A stretch of 64,000 nucleotides of DNA from positions 8,728 to 72,727 of the forward strand of contig CAYZWF010000004.1 of NCBI GenBank assembly GCA_964482135.1, written 5' to 3'. The DNA comes from UBA11136 sp964482135 (lineage in GTDB: Bacteria > Pseudomonadota > Alphaproteobacteria > UBA11136). Of the stretch, positions 42,778 through 51,148 are shown piece after piece. Position 1 is the stretch's first letter. The number at the start of each line of letters is the position of its first letter. Below the pieces are notes generated by a model, which was given only the letters and a program-made list of their open reading frames with translations, was not told where the DNA came from and did no database searches. Made by a program: the position numbers and the translations under genes.

Positions 42778-43329
42778 ATGGCGGATAAGACCGGAACCTA
42801 TGTGTCGTTTTTCGTGGAGGGGATCGCGGATTCCTCCCAATCGGACATGGAATACTATTCCCAGGTTCTGGACTGGTACCAGAACCAGCGCCAGGAATTT
42901 CACCTCATCGGCGGCCATGACAAGGTCGCCGCCGGATTCGATTCCGCTCTCAGGGACAAGCTCAATGTCAGGATGATCGAGAACCTCAACCAATCGAAGA
43001 ATATGCTTCTTCTGCTGGGCGAGCGGACCAAGCTCGATACCGACTGGGTGCTGGTGGAAATCGCCTATGCCGTGGATACCTGCCAGATCCCCCTTATCGT
43101 GGCCTATACCCAGATCGAAGGCCGGATCATCAATCCCGAAGACCTGGAGCAATGGTGGCCCCCGGCCTTCAAACAGCGCTTCGACGACAATACGGTGAAG
43201 GCGATCCACGTGCCCTTCCACGAGGCGCCGATAAAATACGCGCTGCAGATTTATTCGGACAAGAACATGCCTAACTGGGCCGATACCTGTTTCAACGAAG
43301 CCTCTTACAATAACTGGGCTATTTACTAG
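42778..43329 (+). CDS. TIR-like (DUF1863/ThsB-type) domain protein, orphan
   Basis: The 183-residue protein reads as a flavodoxin-like TIR relative: strand 1 TYVSFFVEGIAD, strand 2 EFHLIGGHD, helix (RDKLNVRMIENLNQSKNM), strand 3 MLLLLGERT, then TDWVLVEIAYAVD and strand 4 PLIVAYTQIEG. The W90...E94 pair sits where TIR NADases have W..E with the catalytic glutamate. This pattern matches MTH538/DUF1863 TIR-like proteins, including Thoeris ThsB. No ThsA-like or other effector gene is adjacent. It may be an orphan defence or signalling protein; activity is inference. Confidence 0.65.
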   Translation: MADKTGTYVSFFVEGIADSSQSDMEYYSQVLDWYQNQRQEFHLIGGHDKVAAGFDSALRDKLNVRMIENLNQSKNMLLLLGERTKLDTDWVLVEIAYAVDTCQIPLIVAYTQIEGRIINPEDLEQWWPPAFKQRFDDNTVKAIHVPFHEAPIKYALQIYSDKNMPNWADTCFNEASYNNWAIY

Positions 43330-43353
43330 GCGTCTTACGTGGCGTCCGCCACC

Positions 43354-43438
43354 CGCCAGCCCCCCAATTACAGCTCTCTGAAATTTTAGACCCCCGAAAT
43401 CCGCCAGCCCCCCAATTTCAGTCCCCTGAAATTTTAGA
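43354..43438. repeat. Two 37-bp direct repeats, each forming a hairpin, at the purD 3' end
   Basis: Copies 43354-43390 and 43402-43438 differ at about four positions and are 11 bp apart. The second contains AATTTCAG-TCCC-CTGAAATT, a perfect 8-bp stem; the first has one mismatch in the same stem. They lie between the TIR-like gene and convergent purD, and copy 2 extends over the last purD codons. They probably act as a two-way terminator. Confidence 0.7.
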
Positions 43439-44692
43439 TCCTATGTCGCGGCGGCAGAAACCCCCTTCCCAGTCGATCACATCCACCGCCTCATAAGCTC
43501 TAGCCTTGGCCTCCGCCACATGGCCGCCCAGCGCCGTAACGCCCAGGACCCGTCCCCCCGCGGCTACGATTTTGCCGTCTTTTTCCGCGGTTCCGGCGTG
43601 AAAGACGGTGACGCCTTGCCGTGATCCGGCTTCCTCCAGCCCGCCGATTTCCGAGCCTTTCTCGTAAGCTCCCGGATACCCTTTCGCCGCCATCACCACG
43701 GCCAGCGCCGCTTCCTCGGACCAGCGCAGGTCGAGATGGCTGAGCTGGCCGTCGCTGGTGGCCACCATGGCCGTGAGCAGGTCAGATTTCAGCCTCGGCA
43801 CCAAGACCTGGCATTCGGGATCGCCGAAACGCACATTGAATTCCAGCAATTTGGGCTCTCCGGCGGGTGAAATCATCAGCCCCGCGAACAGCACCCCCTT
43901 ATAGGGCGCGCCTTCGGCTTTCATGCCCGCCACCGTGGGGGCGATGATGGTCTCCATGATGCGAGTTTCCATTTCCGCCGTGACGATGGGCGCCGGGGAA
44001 TAGGCTCCCATACCGCCGGTATTGGGGCCGCTATCGCCTTCGCCCACCCGCTTGTGATCCTGGGCCGAGGCCAGGGCCAAAGCGTTGTCGCCGTCGCACA
44101 GGGCGAAAAAGCTCGCTTCCTCGCCTTCCAGGAATTCCTCCACCACGATTTCCTCGCCCGCCGCGCCGAAGGCCTTTTCCGCCATCATGGTATCCACGGC
44201 GGCTTGCGCTTCCTCCGGGGTGTCACAGATGAGCACGCCCTTGCCGGCGGCCAGCCCGTCGGTCTTGACCACCAGCGCGCCGCCCCGCTCGCGGATAAAG
44301 GCCTTGGCCTTTGCGGCGTCGCTGAAGCGGCCATAGGCGGCGGTGGGGATGTTGTGGCGGGCGCAGAAATCCTTCATGAAGCCCTTGGAGCCCTCCAGGG
44401 CGGCGGCCGCCTGACTGGGGCCGAAACTCTTGATTCCCAACCCATCGAGCCGGTCCACCAGCCCCGCCACCAGCGCCGCCTCGGGGCCCACCACCACATA
44501 ATCCGCCTTTTCCCCGGCCGCCAGTGCCACCAACCCGTCAACGTCCTCGGCCCCCACCTCCACGCATCTTCCCAGCCCCGCCATACCGGCGTTACCGGGG
44601 GCGCAGACCAGTTCATCACAAAGAGGAGAGGCGGCAATGGCCCAAGCCAGGGCGTGTTCGCGGCCGCCCGATCCCACCAGCAGGACTTTCAT
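43418..44692 (-). CDS. purD: Phosphoribosylamine-glycine ligase
   Basis: The start at 44692 gives MKVLLVGSGGREHALAWAI, the standard PurD beginning; the open frame extends 20 codons upstream. The 424-residue ATP-grasp enzyme shows VVGPEAALVAGLVD, KGFMKDFCARHNIPTA and the GGMGAYSPAP motif. It makes glycinamide ribonucleotide in purine synthesis. The last codons (SKISGD) come from the repeat element. It is divergent from xseA with 107 bp between them. Confidence 0.96.
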   Translation of the reverse strand: MKVLLVGSGGREHALAWAIAASPLCDELVCAPGNAGMAGLGRCVEVGAEDVDGLVALAAGEKADYVVVGPEAALVAGLVDRLDGLGIKSFGPSQAAAALEGSKGFMKDFCARHNIPTAAYGRFSDAAKAKAFIRERGGALVVKTDGLAAGKGVLICDTPEEAQAAVDTMMAEKAFGAAGEEIVVEEFLEGEEASFFALCDGDNALALASAQDHKRVGEGDSGPNTGGMGAYSPAPIVTAEMETRIMETIIAPTVAGMKAEGAPYKGVLFAGLMISPAGEPKLLEFNVRFGDPECQVLVPRLKSDLLTAMVATSDGQLSHLDLRWSEEAALAVVMAAKGYPGAYEKGSEIGGLEEAGSRQGVTVFHAGTAEKDGKIVAAGGRVLGVTALGGHVAEAKARAYEAVDVIDWEGGFCRRDIGSKISGD

Positions 44693-44799
44693 ATGCTGTT
44701 CTTTCTCCCGTTGCCAAGGATGTGATGATAACGTTGGATGGTCTTGTAACATACGCCGCGTCCGTGACGAGAAAAACCAGCATTACAACCAGAGTCACC

Positions 44800-46263
44800 A
44801 TGTCCGATTCTCCTCCCCCCGGCAGCAACCTGCCCGAATATACGGTGAGCGAAATCTCCGCCGCGCTCAAACGCACGGTGGAAGGCGAATACGGCCGGGT
44901 ACGGGTGCGCGGCGAAATCTCCGGTTTCAAGCGCGCCGCCTCGGGCCACCTCTATTTCACATTGAAGGACGAGAACGCGGTGCTCGATTCGGTGTGCTGG
45001 AAGGGCACGGCGGCGCGGCTTTCCCTCGATCCCGAAGACGGCATGGAGGTGATCTGCGAGGGCCGTCTCACCACCTATGGCGGGCGCTCCAAATACCAGA
45101 TCGTGGTCGAGGCGGTGGAACTGGCGGGCGAGGGCGCGCTGCTGAAGCTGTTGGAGGAACGGCGCAAGAAACTGGCCGCCGAGGGTCTCTTCGACGCGGA
45201 CCGCAAACAAGACCTGCCCTTCCTGCCTGAGGTCATCGGCGTCATCACTTCGCCTACCGGCGCGGTGATCCGCGATATTCTGCATCGCCTGGCCGACCGT
45301 TTCCCGCGCCGCGTATTGATCTGGCCGGTGGCTGTTCAGGGGGAGGCCGCCGCCGCGCAGGTGGCCGCCGCCATTGCCGGGTTCGACGCCATTGCAACCG
45401 GCGGCAAGGTGCCCCGTCCCGATCTTCTCATTGTGGCGCGCGGCGGCGGCAGCCTCGAAGACCTCATGGCCTTCAACGAGGAAGCCCCGGTGCGCGCGGC
45501 GGCGGCCTGTACGATCCCGTTGATCTCGGCGGTGGGGCATGAAACCGACGTCACCCTGATGGACCACGCCGCCGATATGCGTGCCCCTACTCCCACGGCG
45601 GCCGCCGAGATGGCGGTGCCGGTGCGCGCCGAGCTCATGGCCGGGGTTCTCGATAATGCCCGGCGCATGGTGACGGCCATGGGGCGGGGACTGGAAAACC
45701 ACCGCGAACGGGTGGCGGGGCTGGCCCGTGGCCTACCCGAACCCAAGCGCCTTCTGGAACACACCACCCAGCGCCTCGATGACCGCGCCGAGCGTTTGTC
45801 CCTGGCGCTGACCGCGCGGCTTTCCCATGGCTGGGCCGAGCTCGACCGTCTCAGCGCCGGGCTGCGGGCGCGCACCCTATCTGAATCGTTGTTGCGCCGC
45901 CGCGAGGGGCTTGGCGGGTTGGGACAGCGTCTCGGGCTGGCGCTGGTGCGCCATCAGGACGCCGCCGGCGCCCGTCTGCAACAGGCCTCCCGCGTGCTGG
46001 AAAGCTGTTCCTACCGCAATGTGCTGGCGCGTGGCTTCGCCGTGGTGCGCGACCAGGCGGGGCTGCCGCTGACCCGCGCGGCGGCGGTTGCTTCCGGCCA
46101 GACGGTGGAGATCGAATTTCATGATTCCCGCAGAGGCGCAATCATGGACGGGGAGGGGGCTGCCCCGAAGACGAAGGCGAAGCCACAGAAAAAACCACCG
46201 AAGAAATCCCGGAAAAAACCACCGTCCCCCTCCGGCGACGACGGTCAGGGAAGCCTGCTTTGA
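44800..46263 (+). CDS. xseA: Exodeoxyribonuclease VII large subunit
   Basis: The start at 44800 (MSDSPPPGSNLPEYTVSEIS) is chosen over in-frame starts back to 44524 that overlap purD. XseA, 487 residues, has the OB-fold N-terminus (RVRGEISGFKRAASGHLYFTLKDENA) and the catalytic region LIVARGGGSLEDLMAFNEE, ISAVGHETDVTLMDHAAD. It degrades single-stranded DNA with XseB. The tail is Lys/Pro-rich (KPQKKPPKKSRKKPP). Confidence 0.95.
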   Translation: MSDSPPPGSNLPEYTVSEISAALKRTVEGEYGRVRVRGEISGFKRAASGHLYFTLKDENAVLDSVCWKGTAARLSLDPEDGMEVICEGRLTTYGGRSKYQIVVEAVELAGEGALLKLLEERRKKLAAEGLFDADRKQDLPFLPEVIGVITSPTGAVIRDILHRLADRFPRRVLIWPVAVQGEAAAAQVAAAIAGFDAIATGGKVPRPDLLIVARGGGSLEDLMAFNEEAPVRAAAACTIPLISAVGHETDVTLMDHAADMRAPTPTAAAEMAVPVRAELMAGVLDNARRMVTAMGRGLENHRERVAGLARGLPEPKRLLEHTTQRLDDRAERLSLALTARLSHGWAELDRLSAGLRARTLSESLLRRREGLGGLGQRLGLALVRHQDAAGARLQQASRVLESCSYRNVLARGFAVVRDQAGLPLTRAAAVASGQTVEIEFHDSRRGAIMDGEGAAPKTKAKPQKKPPKKSRKKPPSPSGDDGQGSLL

Positions 46264-47120
46264 GTCGCTGCGGCCGGTTTCTCGTTCTCCTGATCCTGTT
46301 TGCCGCCATCACGGTTCCGGCGGTCACTCTGGCCGCGGACCTTCCCCCCGGTCTTCCTTATGGGCTTCAGGGCCACGCGGTACAGGGCGGCATGCTGCGC
46401 GGCTATGTGGCGCCCGGCGCCCGGGTCTGGGTCGAAGGCGCGGCGGTGAAGGTGGCTCCCGACGGCGGTTTTTTAATCGGTTTTTCCCGTACCGCCCCGC
46501 CCCGCGTGACAATCGAGATGGCGGCTCCCGGCACGCTACAGGATGCACCGCGTGTCGCTCATACCCTTGACGTGGGTCAGCGCGATTATGAAATTCAGCG
46601 CATCGACGACCTGCCCGATTCCCAGGTCAGCCCCGACGCCGCAGCGCTGGACCGCATCGCCCGTGACAGCGCCGCCATCAAAACCGCGCGCCTGCGCGCC
46701 AGCGACACGCCGCTTTTTACGGGGGCTTTTCACTGGCCGCTCACGGGGACCATGACCGGCATCTATGGCAGCCAGCGCATCTTGAACGGCGCGCCGCGTT
46801 CGCCCCATCTCGGGGTGGATATCGCCGCCCCCCATGGCACGCCTTTGCTTGCTCCGGCGGGCGGCGTGGTGGCGCTGGTCCATGACGACATGTTCTTCAC
46901 CGGCAAGACCCTGATTCTCGATCACGGCCACGGCCTGACCTCGGTCTACGCCCATATGAGCGCCATCACGGTAGAGGAAGGCGAGAGCGTTGCGGCGGGC
47001 CAGGTCATTGCCACGGTGGGCCAGAGCGGCCGCGCCACCGGGCCCCATCTCCATTGGGGCGTGCATCTCGGCGGGGTGGGACTCGACCCGGCGCTGCTGG
47101 CCGGCACCATGCCCCCCTAG
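46260..47120 (+). CDS. Exported M23 (LytM) peptidase
   Basis: The start is a TTG at 46260 overlapping the xseA stop by 4 bp. A signal peptide (FLVLLILFAAITVPAVTLAAD) leads to a ~130-residue N-terminal region and a LytM domain. Zinc and catalytic residues are visible: H183 and D187 (HLGVD), H232 (YAHM) and H263/H265 (PHLHW). All are intact, so it should be an active periplasmic peptidoglycan endopeptidase. The coupling to xseA is the main clue to its expression. Confidence 0.9.
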   Translation: MSRCGRFLVLLILFAAITVPAVTLAADLPPGLPYGLQGHAVQGGMLRGYVAPGARVWVEGAAVKVAPDGGFLIGFSRTAPPRVTIEMAAPGTLQDAPRVAHTLDVGQRDYEIQRIDDLPDSQVSPDAAALDRIARDSAAIKTARLRASDTPLFTGAFHWPLTGTMTGIYGSQRILNGAPRSPHLGVDIAAPHGTPLLAPAGGVVALVHDDMFFTGKTLILDHGHGLTSVYAHMSAITVEEGESVAAGQVIATVGQSGRATGPHLHWGVHLGGVGLDPALLAGTMPP

Positions 47121-47289
47121 CTGACGCCTCACCTCCTGCGTCACCAGGAAAAAGACGGGAATAAAAAGGGGGGTTCGGACGTATTAAGAATAAAGGGGGG
47201 CCTTCTGGCACATTGAAAAGACTCCCCTTATATAACCGTAAGGGTTAGCCTTGACCCATTGCCTATCCTGAATGTGGAGGGGTGGCATG

Positions 47290-48078
47290 ATGTCTGGACA
47301 ATTTCACGGAATTCTTTTCTCGGCCGCGCCGCGGTTTGCGCTCGCGCTGGTGGCCGCCGTTGCGTTCCTGGCGTGGCCCGGCCCCGCGCGGGGCCTCGAA
47401 GGCGGTTGCGTAGCGCTCTGTGATGACGGTGACAGCGGCGGCTATGACGGTGGCTACGACGGTGGCTATGACGGTGGCTACGACGATGGCGGCGGCTATT
47501 ACTACGACCCCGGCCCCACCCAGGAAGAACTCAACCGCCGCGAAGCCAACCGCCTCAATGACCTCGCCATTGCCGCCGACGAACGCGGTGATTTCCACGA
47601 GGCCATCCGCCTCTACAAGGAGGCGCTGGCGTTCGATCCCAGCAATACGGTGATCCAGAGGAACATGGCCTACCCCTATAACATGCTGGGCAACGAGGCC
47701 TATGAAAGCGGCGATTACGAAACGGCTGTCACCTATTACCGCGAAGCCGCCGCCAAAAAACCCGATTCCGAGGTGATCCGCGAAAATCTGGAAAGCGCGG
47801 AGAATGAACTGCGCTGGAAGAAACAACAGGCCGAGGACAAGCGCCAGATGGAGGCGGCCAAGGGGCGCATCGGCAACATGCTCGATGATTTCGCCGGCGA
47901 ACTCGGCTCCGCCGATCCCGACGATGGCGATTTAGGGATGCTGGCTCTGGACGACCCTGATCTCAGGGATGCGCTCGCGGCGAAAAAACCCCCACCCGCC
48001 CAGACTCCACCCGGGACAGGCTCCATGCCCGACAACAGCAAGGCCCTGGCCGAGGCCGGTGAGCGCGTGGGGCTGTAA
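47290..48078 (+). CDS. Exported TPR protein with GGYD repeats
   Basis: GGAGGGG at 47276-47282 sets the start at 47290 (7-bp spacing); Met at 47287 or 47272 is less likely. After a signal peptide (ALALVAAVAFLAWPGPARG), the mature protein starts with two cysteines (CVALC) and four GGYD units. Two TPR units follow (LNDLAIAADERGDFHEAIRLYKEALAFDPSN and GNEAYESGDYETAVTYYREAAAKKPDS), then a coiled-coil helix. It probably acts as an envelope scaffold. The next TPR gene begins 3 bp after its stop. Confidence 0.75.
   Translation: MSGQFHGILFSAAPRFALALVAAVAFLAWPGPARGLEGGCVALCDDGDSGGYDGGYDGGYDGGYDDGGGYYYDPGPTQEELNRREANRLNDLAIAADERGDFHEAIRLYKEALAFDPSNTVIQRNMAYPYNMLGNEAYESGDYETAVTYYREAAAKKPDSEVIRENLESAENELRWKKQQAEDKRQMEAAKGRIGNMLDDFAGELGSADPDDGDLGMLALDDPDLRDALAAKKPPPAQTPPGTGSMPDNSKALAEAGERVGL
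47437..47484. repeat. Four 12-bp units encoding GGYD
   Basis: Four copies of GGYGGCTAYGAC run from 47437 to 47484, alternating TAT and TAC codons. They encode the GGYD units directly after the signal peptide of the TPR protein. Confidence 0.85.
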
Positions 48079-48081
48079 CTG

Positions 48082-50205
48082 ATGGGAATCGAGGAGGACA
48101 TCCTCGGCGCGGCGCCGGGGAAATCCGCCTGGGACGGCGGCTATGGCGGCACCCTGGATAGTCCCGGGGCCGCCGGGGTGGCCAAGCCCTCTCCGCCGCG
48201 CACAGCTGTCCGGGCCGGTAGCCCCCGCTACCAGGCCGCCGCGCCCCCGCCCTCGATCTCGGCTCTCACGCCCGGTATGCCGCCCGGCGTTCCCGAAATA
48301 GGCCCCGCCGGTCCCGTGCCCGGCCAGGAAATAGTCGAGCCGAAAATTGACGTGGAAAAGGCCACGGGTGAACTGGGCGCAGAGGTGGCCATGGAGGAAA
48401 AGACCGAAAAGGTGAAGGCGGCGCTTTCCATCAGCGAGCTCTATTCGGGTAAGAAACAATATGAAAAGGCGATCCGCTATCTCGACGCGGCCCTGACCCA
48501 GAACCCGGACGATCCCTTCATTCTTGAGGAAAAGGAACGCCTGCAGGCATTGCTCGAGGAAGGCGAGGCATTGAGGGACGCGCCGGCTTCTCAAGCGCCT
48601 GCCCAGAAATCCGTTCAGAAACCCTCACAGGAACCAGACAGCGAAGCGCCGCCGCAACAGGCCGCCGCTTCGCCCTCCGAAGAAAAGCCCAAACCCGCGC
48701 CCGCCCAGAGGCCCGCGCTGAAGCTTCCCAAACAGCCCGTCGTCACCAAGGGCTTCCAGGGCTCGGCCCCGGTCCATGCCGCACCCGCCGAAAAGAAAGC
48801 CGAAAAGGAAACCGGGGCAACGGAGGGTGCCGATAAAACACCCGCCGACATGAAGGCCGTCCGCGAGGCTCTCTACAAGGCCATCAAGGCCGCATCCGAC
48901 ATCAAGGACCCCTACGACCGTTATTACAGCTTCCGTTCGTCGGCTATGGATATGTGGCGGGCCGGCGACAAGGGCGCCGCCCACAACGCCCTGCGCCGTG
49001 CCGCCGAATCCGTCCCCAGGATCGACTCCCTGTCCTCTAAAAACTCCGCCTATGAATCCATCGTTTCCGCCTGGGTCGAAATAGGGGAGATGAAACAGGC
49101 CCTCTCCGCCCTCGCCAACGTGCGCGGCAGAATTGAACGCTACAACGCCTACAAGACCATCGCCCGCCAACAGACCAAGGACGGCGATATGAAGGCCGCC
49201 CGCGAAACCCTGGCCACGGCGCGCGGCCTCTTCCCCATCCCCCCGGAACAGCAAAAGGCTTGGATGGATGCCTTCATGGCCGCGGTGCTGACGGGGGCAC
49301 AGGATTCCGCGGGGGCGCAGGCCCTCATGGACGGCATTCCCCAGGGTCCCTGGCGTTCCCGGCGCCTCGCCTCCATTGCCTCCACCCGCCTCAGCGGGGA
49401 TGACCTTACCGGAGCCATGGAGACCGCCGGGGAGATCACCGCGCCCACGGTGCGATATGCCGCCGTGAACAACATCATCGCCAACCGCATCAAGGCCGAG
49501 GACCTTCCCGGCACGCGCAAGGCCATTGACCTTTTGCAGGATCCCTATGTGCAGGGAACGTGGCTGATGAAGCTGGCGGGCTTGCGCATGGCGAAGGGCG
49601 ACACCGACGGCGCGCTGGCCCTGCTCTCCTCGATCCCCGTTCCCCGCGAGAAGGTCTGGGCCTTGCTGGTGATGGGACAGGGCCGTCTTTTCGCCGGGGA
49701 TACCGCCACCGCCAAGAAGCTCATCACCGCCGCCGCCGCCGTGGACGGGCTTACCTCCCCCTACTGGAAGGCCTATGCCCTGGCTACCGCCGCCCGCGGC
49801 CTCAACAGGGCCGGCGACCAGTCCGGGGCAAGCCGGCTCATGGCCCGCGCGTCAAGGGAGGCGGGGAACGTCACCGACGCCAAGGAAAAGGCCTGGGCCG
49901 CGGTCTGGATCACCGGCAAGCGGCCGTCCCCGGGCAAGGACAAGGGGTCTTCTTCCGCCTCCACCGAGACACCGAAGAACGAGGAGCTGGCAGACTGGAT
50001 TGCCATGATCGACGGCAGTCTCGATTACCCGCTCTATAAGGGGATCAAGGAATATATCCAGTCATTGGGGGAGAAGGACGCCGAAGCCATGGTTTCCGCA
50101 CTGGCTTCCGCGGCGGCCGATCTCAACAAGGCCATGGGTAAGATGCAGAAAAAAGAAGCCCAGTGGCAGGCCAAGCGCCTGCATGGCCCGAAGGCGGGGC
50201 CATAG
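48082..50205 (+). CDS. Large TPR-like repeat protein
   Basis: The 707-residue protein follows the smaller TPR gene by 3 bp. It starts with a Gly/Pro-rich region, has one clear TPR near residues 110-150 (SISELYSGKKQYEKAIRYLDAALTQNPDD), then a ~75-residue Ala/Pro/Lys linker. From ~250 onward there are about ten helical repeats of the type MKAARETLATARGLF and DLPGTRKAIDLL. No signal peptide or catalytic motif is seen. It may bind the exported TPR partner or the LytM peptidase, but localisation is unclear. I do not recognise a named family. Confidence 0.7.
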   Translation: MGIEEDILGAAPGKSAWDGGYGGTLDSPGAAGVAKPSPPRTAVRAGSPRYQAAAPPPSISALTPGMPPGVPEIGPAGPVPGQEIVEPKIDVEKATGELGAEVAMEEKTEKVKAALSISELYSGKKQYEKAIRYLDAALTQNPDDPFILEEKERLQALLEEGEALRDAPASQAPAQKSVQKPSQEPDSEAPPQQAAASPSEEKPKPAPAQRPALKLPKQPVVTKGFQGSAPVHAAPAEKKAEKETGATEGADKTPADMKAVREALYKAIKAASDIKDPYDRYYSFRSSAMDMWRAGDKGAAHNALRRAAESVPRIDSLSSKNSAYESIVSAWVEIGEMKQALSALANVRGRIERYNAYKTIARQQTKDGDMKAARETLATARGLFPIPPEQQKAWMDAFMAAVLTGAQDSAGAQALMDGIPQGPWRSRRLASIASTRLSGDDLTGAMETAGEITAPTVRYAAVNNIIANRIKAEDLPGTRKAIDLLQDPYVQGTWLMKLAGLRMAKGDTDGALALLSSIPVPREKVWALLVMGQGRLFAGDTATAKKLITAAAAVDGLTSPYWKAYALATAARGLNRAGDQSGASRLMARASREAGNVTDAKEKAWAAVWITGKRPSPGKDKGSSSASTETPKNEELADWIAMIDGSLDYPLYKGIKEYIQSLGEKDAEAMVSALASAAADLNKAMGKMQKKEAQWQAKRLHGPKAGP

Positions 50206-50234
50206 GGGCGTCCTCCCTGAAAGAGACTCCCGCC

Positions 50235-51143
50235 CTAATCAGGCCATCTGCGGTGGATCCACATCCACTGTTCGGGATTTTCGCGCACCCAGCCCTCGAT
50301 GAGTCCGTTGACTTGGCCCATCAGCGCCGCCACATCGGCTGGCTTATCGCCGCTGTCGGGCATCTCCAAAGGCGGATAGAGGGTCATGCGGAAATGGGCG
50401 CCTCCTGTGCGTACCACCCTGGCCGGCACCACCGGACACTTAAATTTCAGCGCCAGCTGGGCCAGGGCCGGGGCGGTCATGGCCTCGCGCCCGAAGAAAG
50501 GCACGGCGATGCCGTCATTCATCTTCTGATCGGCCAACAGCGCCAGATGTCCGCCTTGCCCCAGAATCCGCAGCGAGTCCCTGGCCCCGGAGCTTCCCTT
50601 GGCGGCGAAGCTCTCGGTGATGGCGCGCCGGGCATGGCGGATCAGGCCATCGGTCAGCGGGTTGTTGGGGGCGCGGTAGACCAGGGTCAGGGGCAGGCCG
50701 CGCTGCACCGCCGACATGGCGTTGATCTCCCAGTTGCCGAGATGGGCGGAAAAGAAAATACCGGGCTTGCCGTCATCGCGCAGCAGGTCGAGATATTGGG
50801 CGCCCTCCACCGTCACCCGGCCCGGCCATTTACCGTCCTCGTCATAGAGCCGGAGTTGATGGAGATGGGGATACTCGCCCATTACCCGGCCCAGATTGTC
50901 CCACATGGCCGTCACCAGTTTCTCGATTTCGCCTTGGGACTTTTCGGGAAAGGCATGACCCAGGTTGCGCCGCGCCACGTTGGAGACCCTCAGCCGTGGC
51001 CCGATCATGCGGCCCAGCCAGCCGCCGAGATCGGATGCCCGGTCGAGATTCATGAGGCCGAAAAACCCGAACGCCATCCAGGCGGCCGCGCCTTCCAGCA
51101 CATGGCGTATGCGGCGCGCGGCCTCAGCCATGGCCGTCCTCAT
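50235..51143 (-). CDS. LpxL/HtrB-family lipid A acyltransferase
   Basis: This 302-residue lauroyl-acyltransferase-family protein has the catalytic HX4E motif in FFSAHLGNWEI and the later DQKMNDGIAVPFFGREAMTAPALAQLALKF. It would add a secondary acyl chain to Kdo-lipid IVA at the inner membrane. It is the last gene of msbA-DUF374-waaA-lpxK-lpxL, which contains the Kdo transfer, 4'-kinase, acylation and export steps. Confidence 0.88.
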   Translation of the reverse strand: MRTAMAEAARRIRHVLEGAAAWMAFGFFGLMNLDRASDLGGWLGRMIGPRLRVSNVARRNLGHAFPEKSQGEIEKLVTAMWDNLGRVMGEYPHLHQLRLYDEDGKWPGRVTVEGAQYLDLLRDDGKPGIFFSAHLGNWEINAMSAVQRGLPLTLVYRAPNNPLTDGLIRHARRAITESFAAKGSSGARDSLRILGQGGHLALLADQKMNDGIAVPFFGREAMTAPALAQLALKFKCPVVPARVVRTGGAHFRMTLYPPLEMPDSGDKPADVAALMGQVNGLIEGWVRENPEQWMWIHRRWPD

Positions 51144-51148
51144 TCATT

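Noticed and set aside
42778..44692. A complete Thoeris-like defence system around the TIR-like gene
   Set aside because: The neighbours are tadA and purD; no ThsA-like or other effector is adjacent, so only an orphan TIR-like gene can be claimed.
47213..47236. Promoter TTGAAA...TATAAC before the TPR genes
   Set aside because: The two boxes are only 12 bp apart, too close for a normal sigma-70 promoter.
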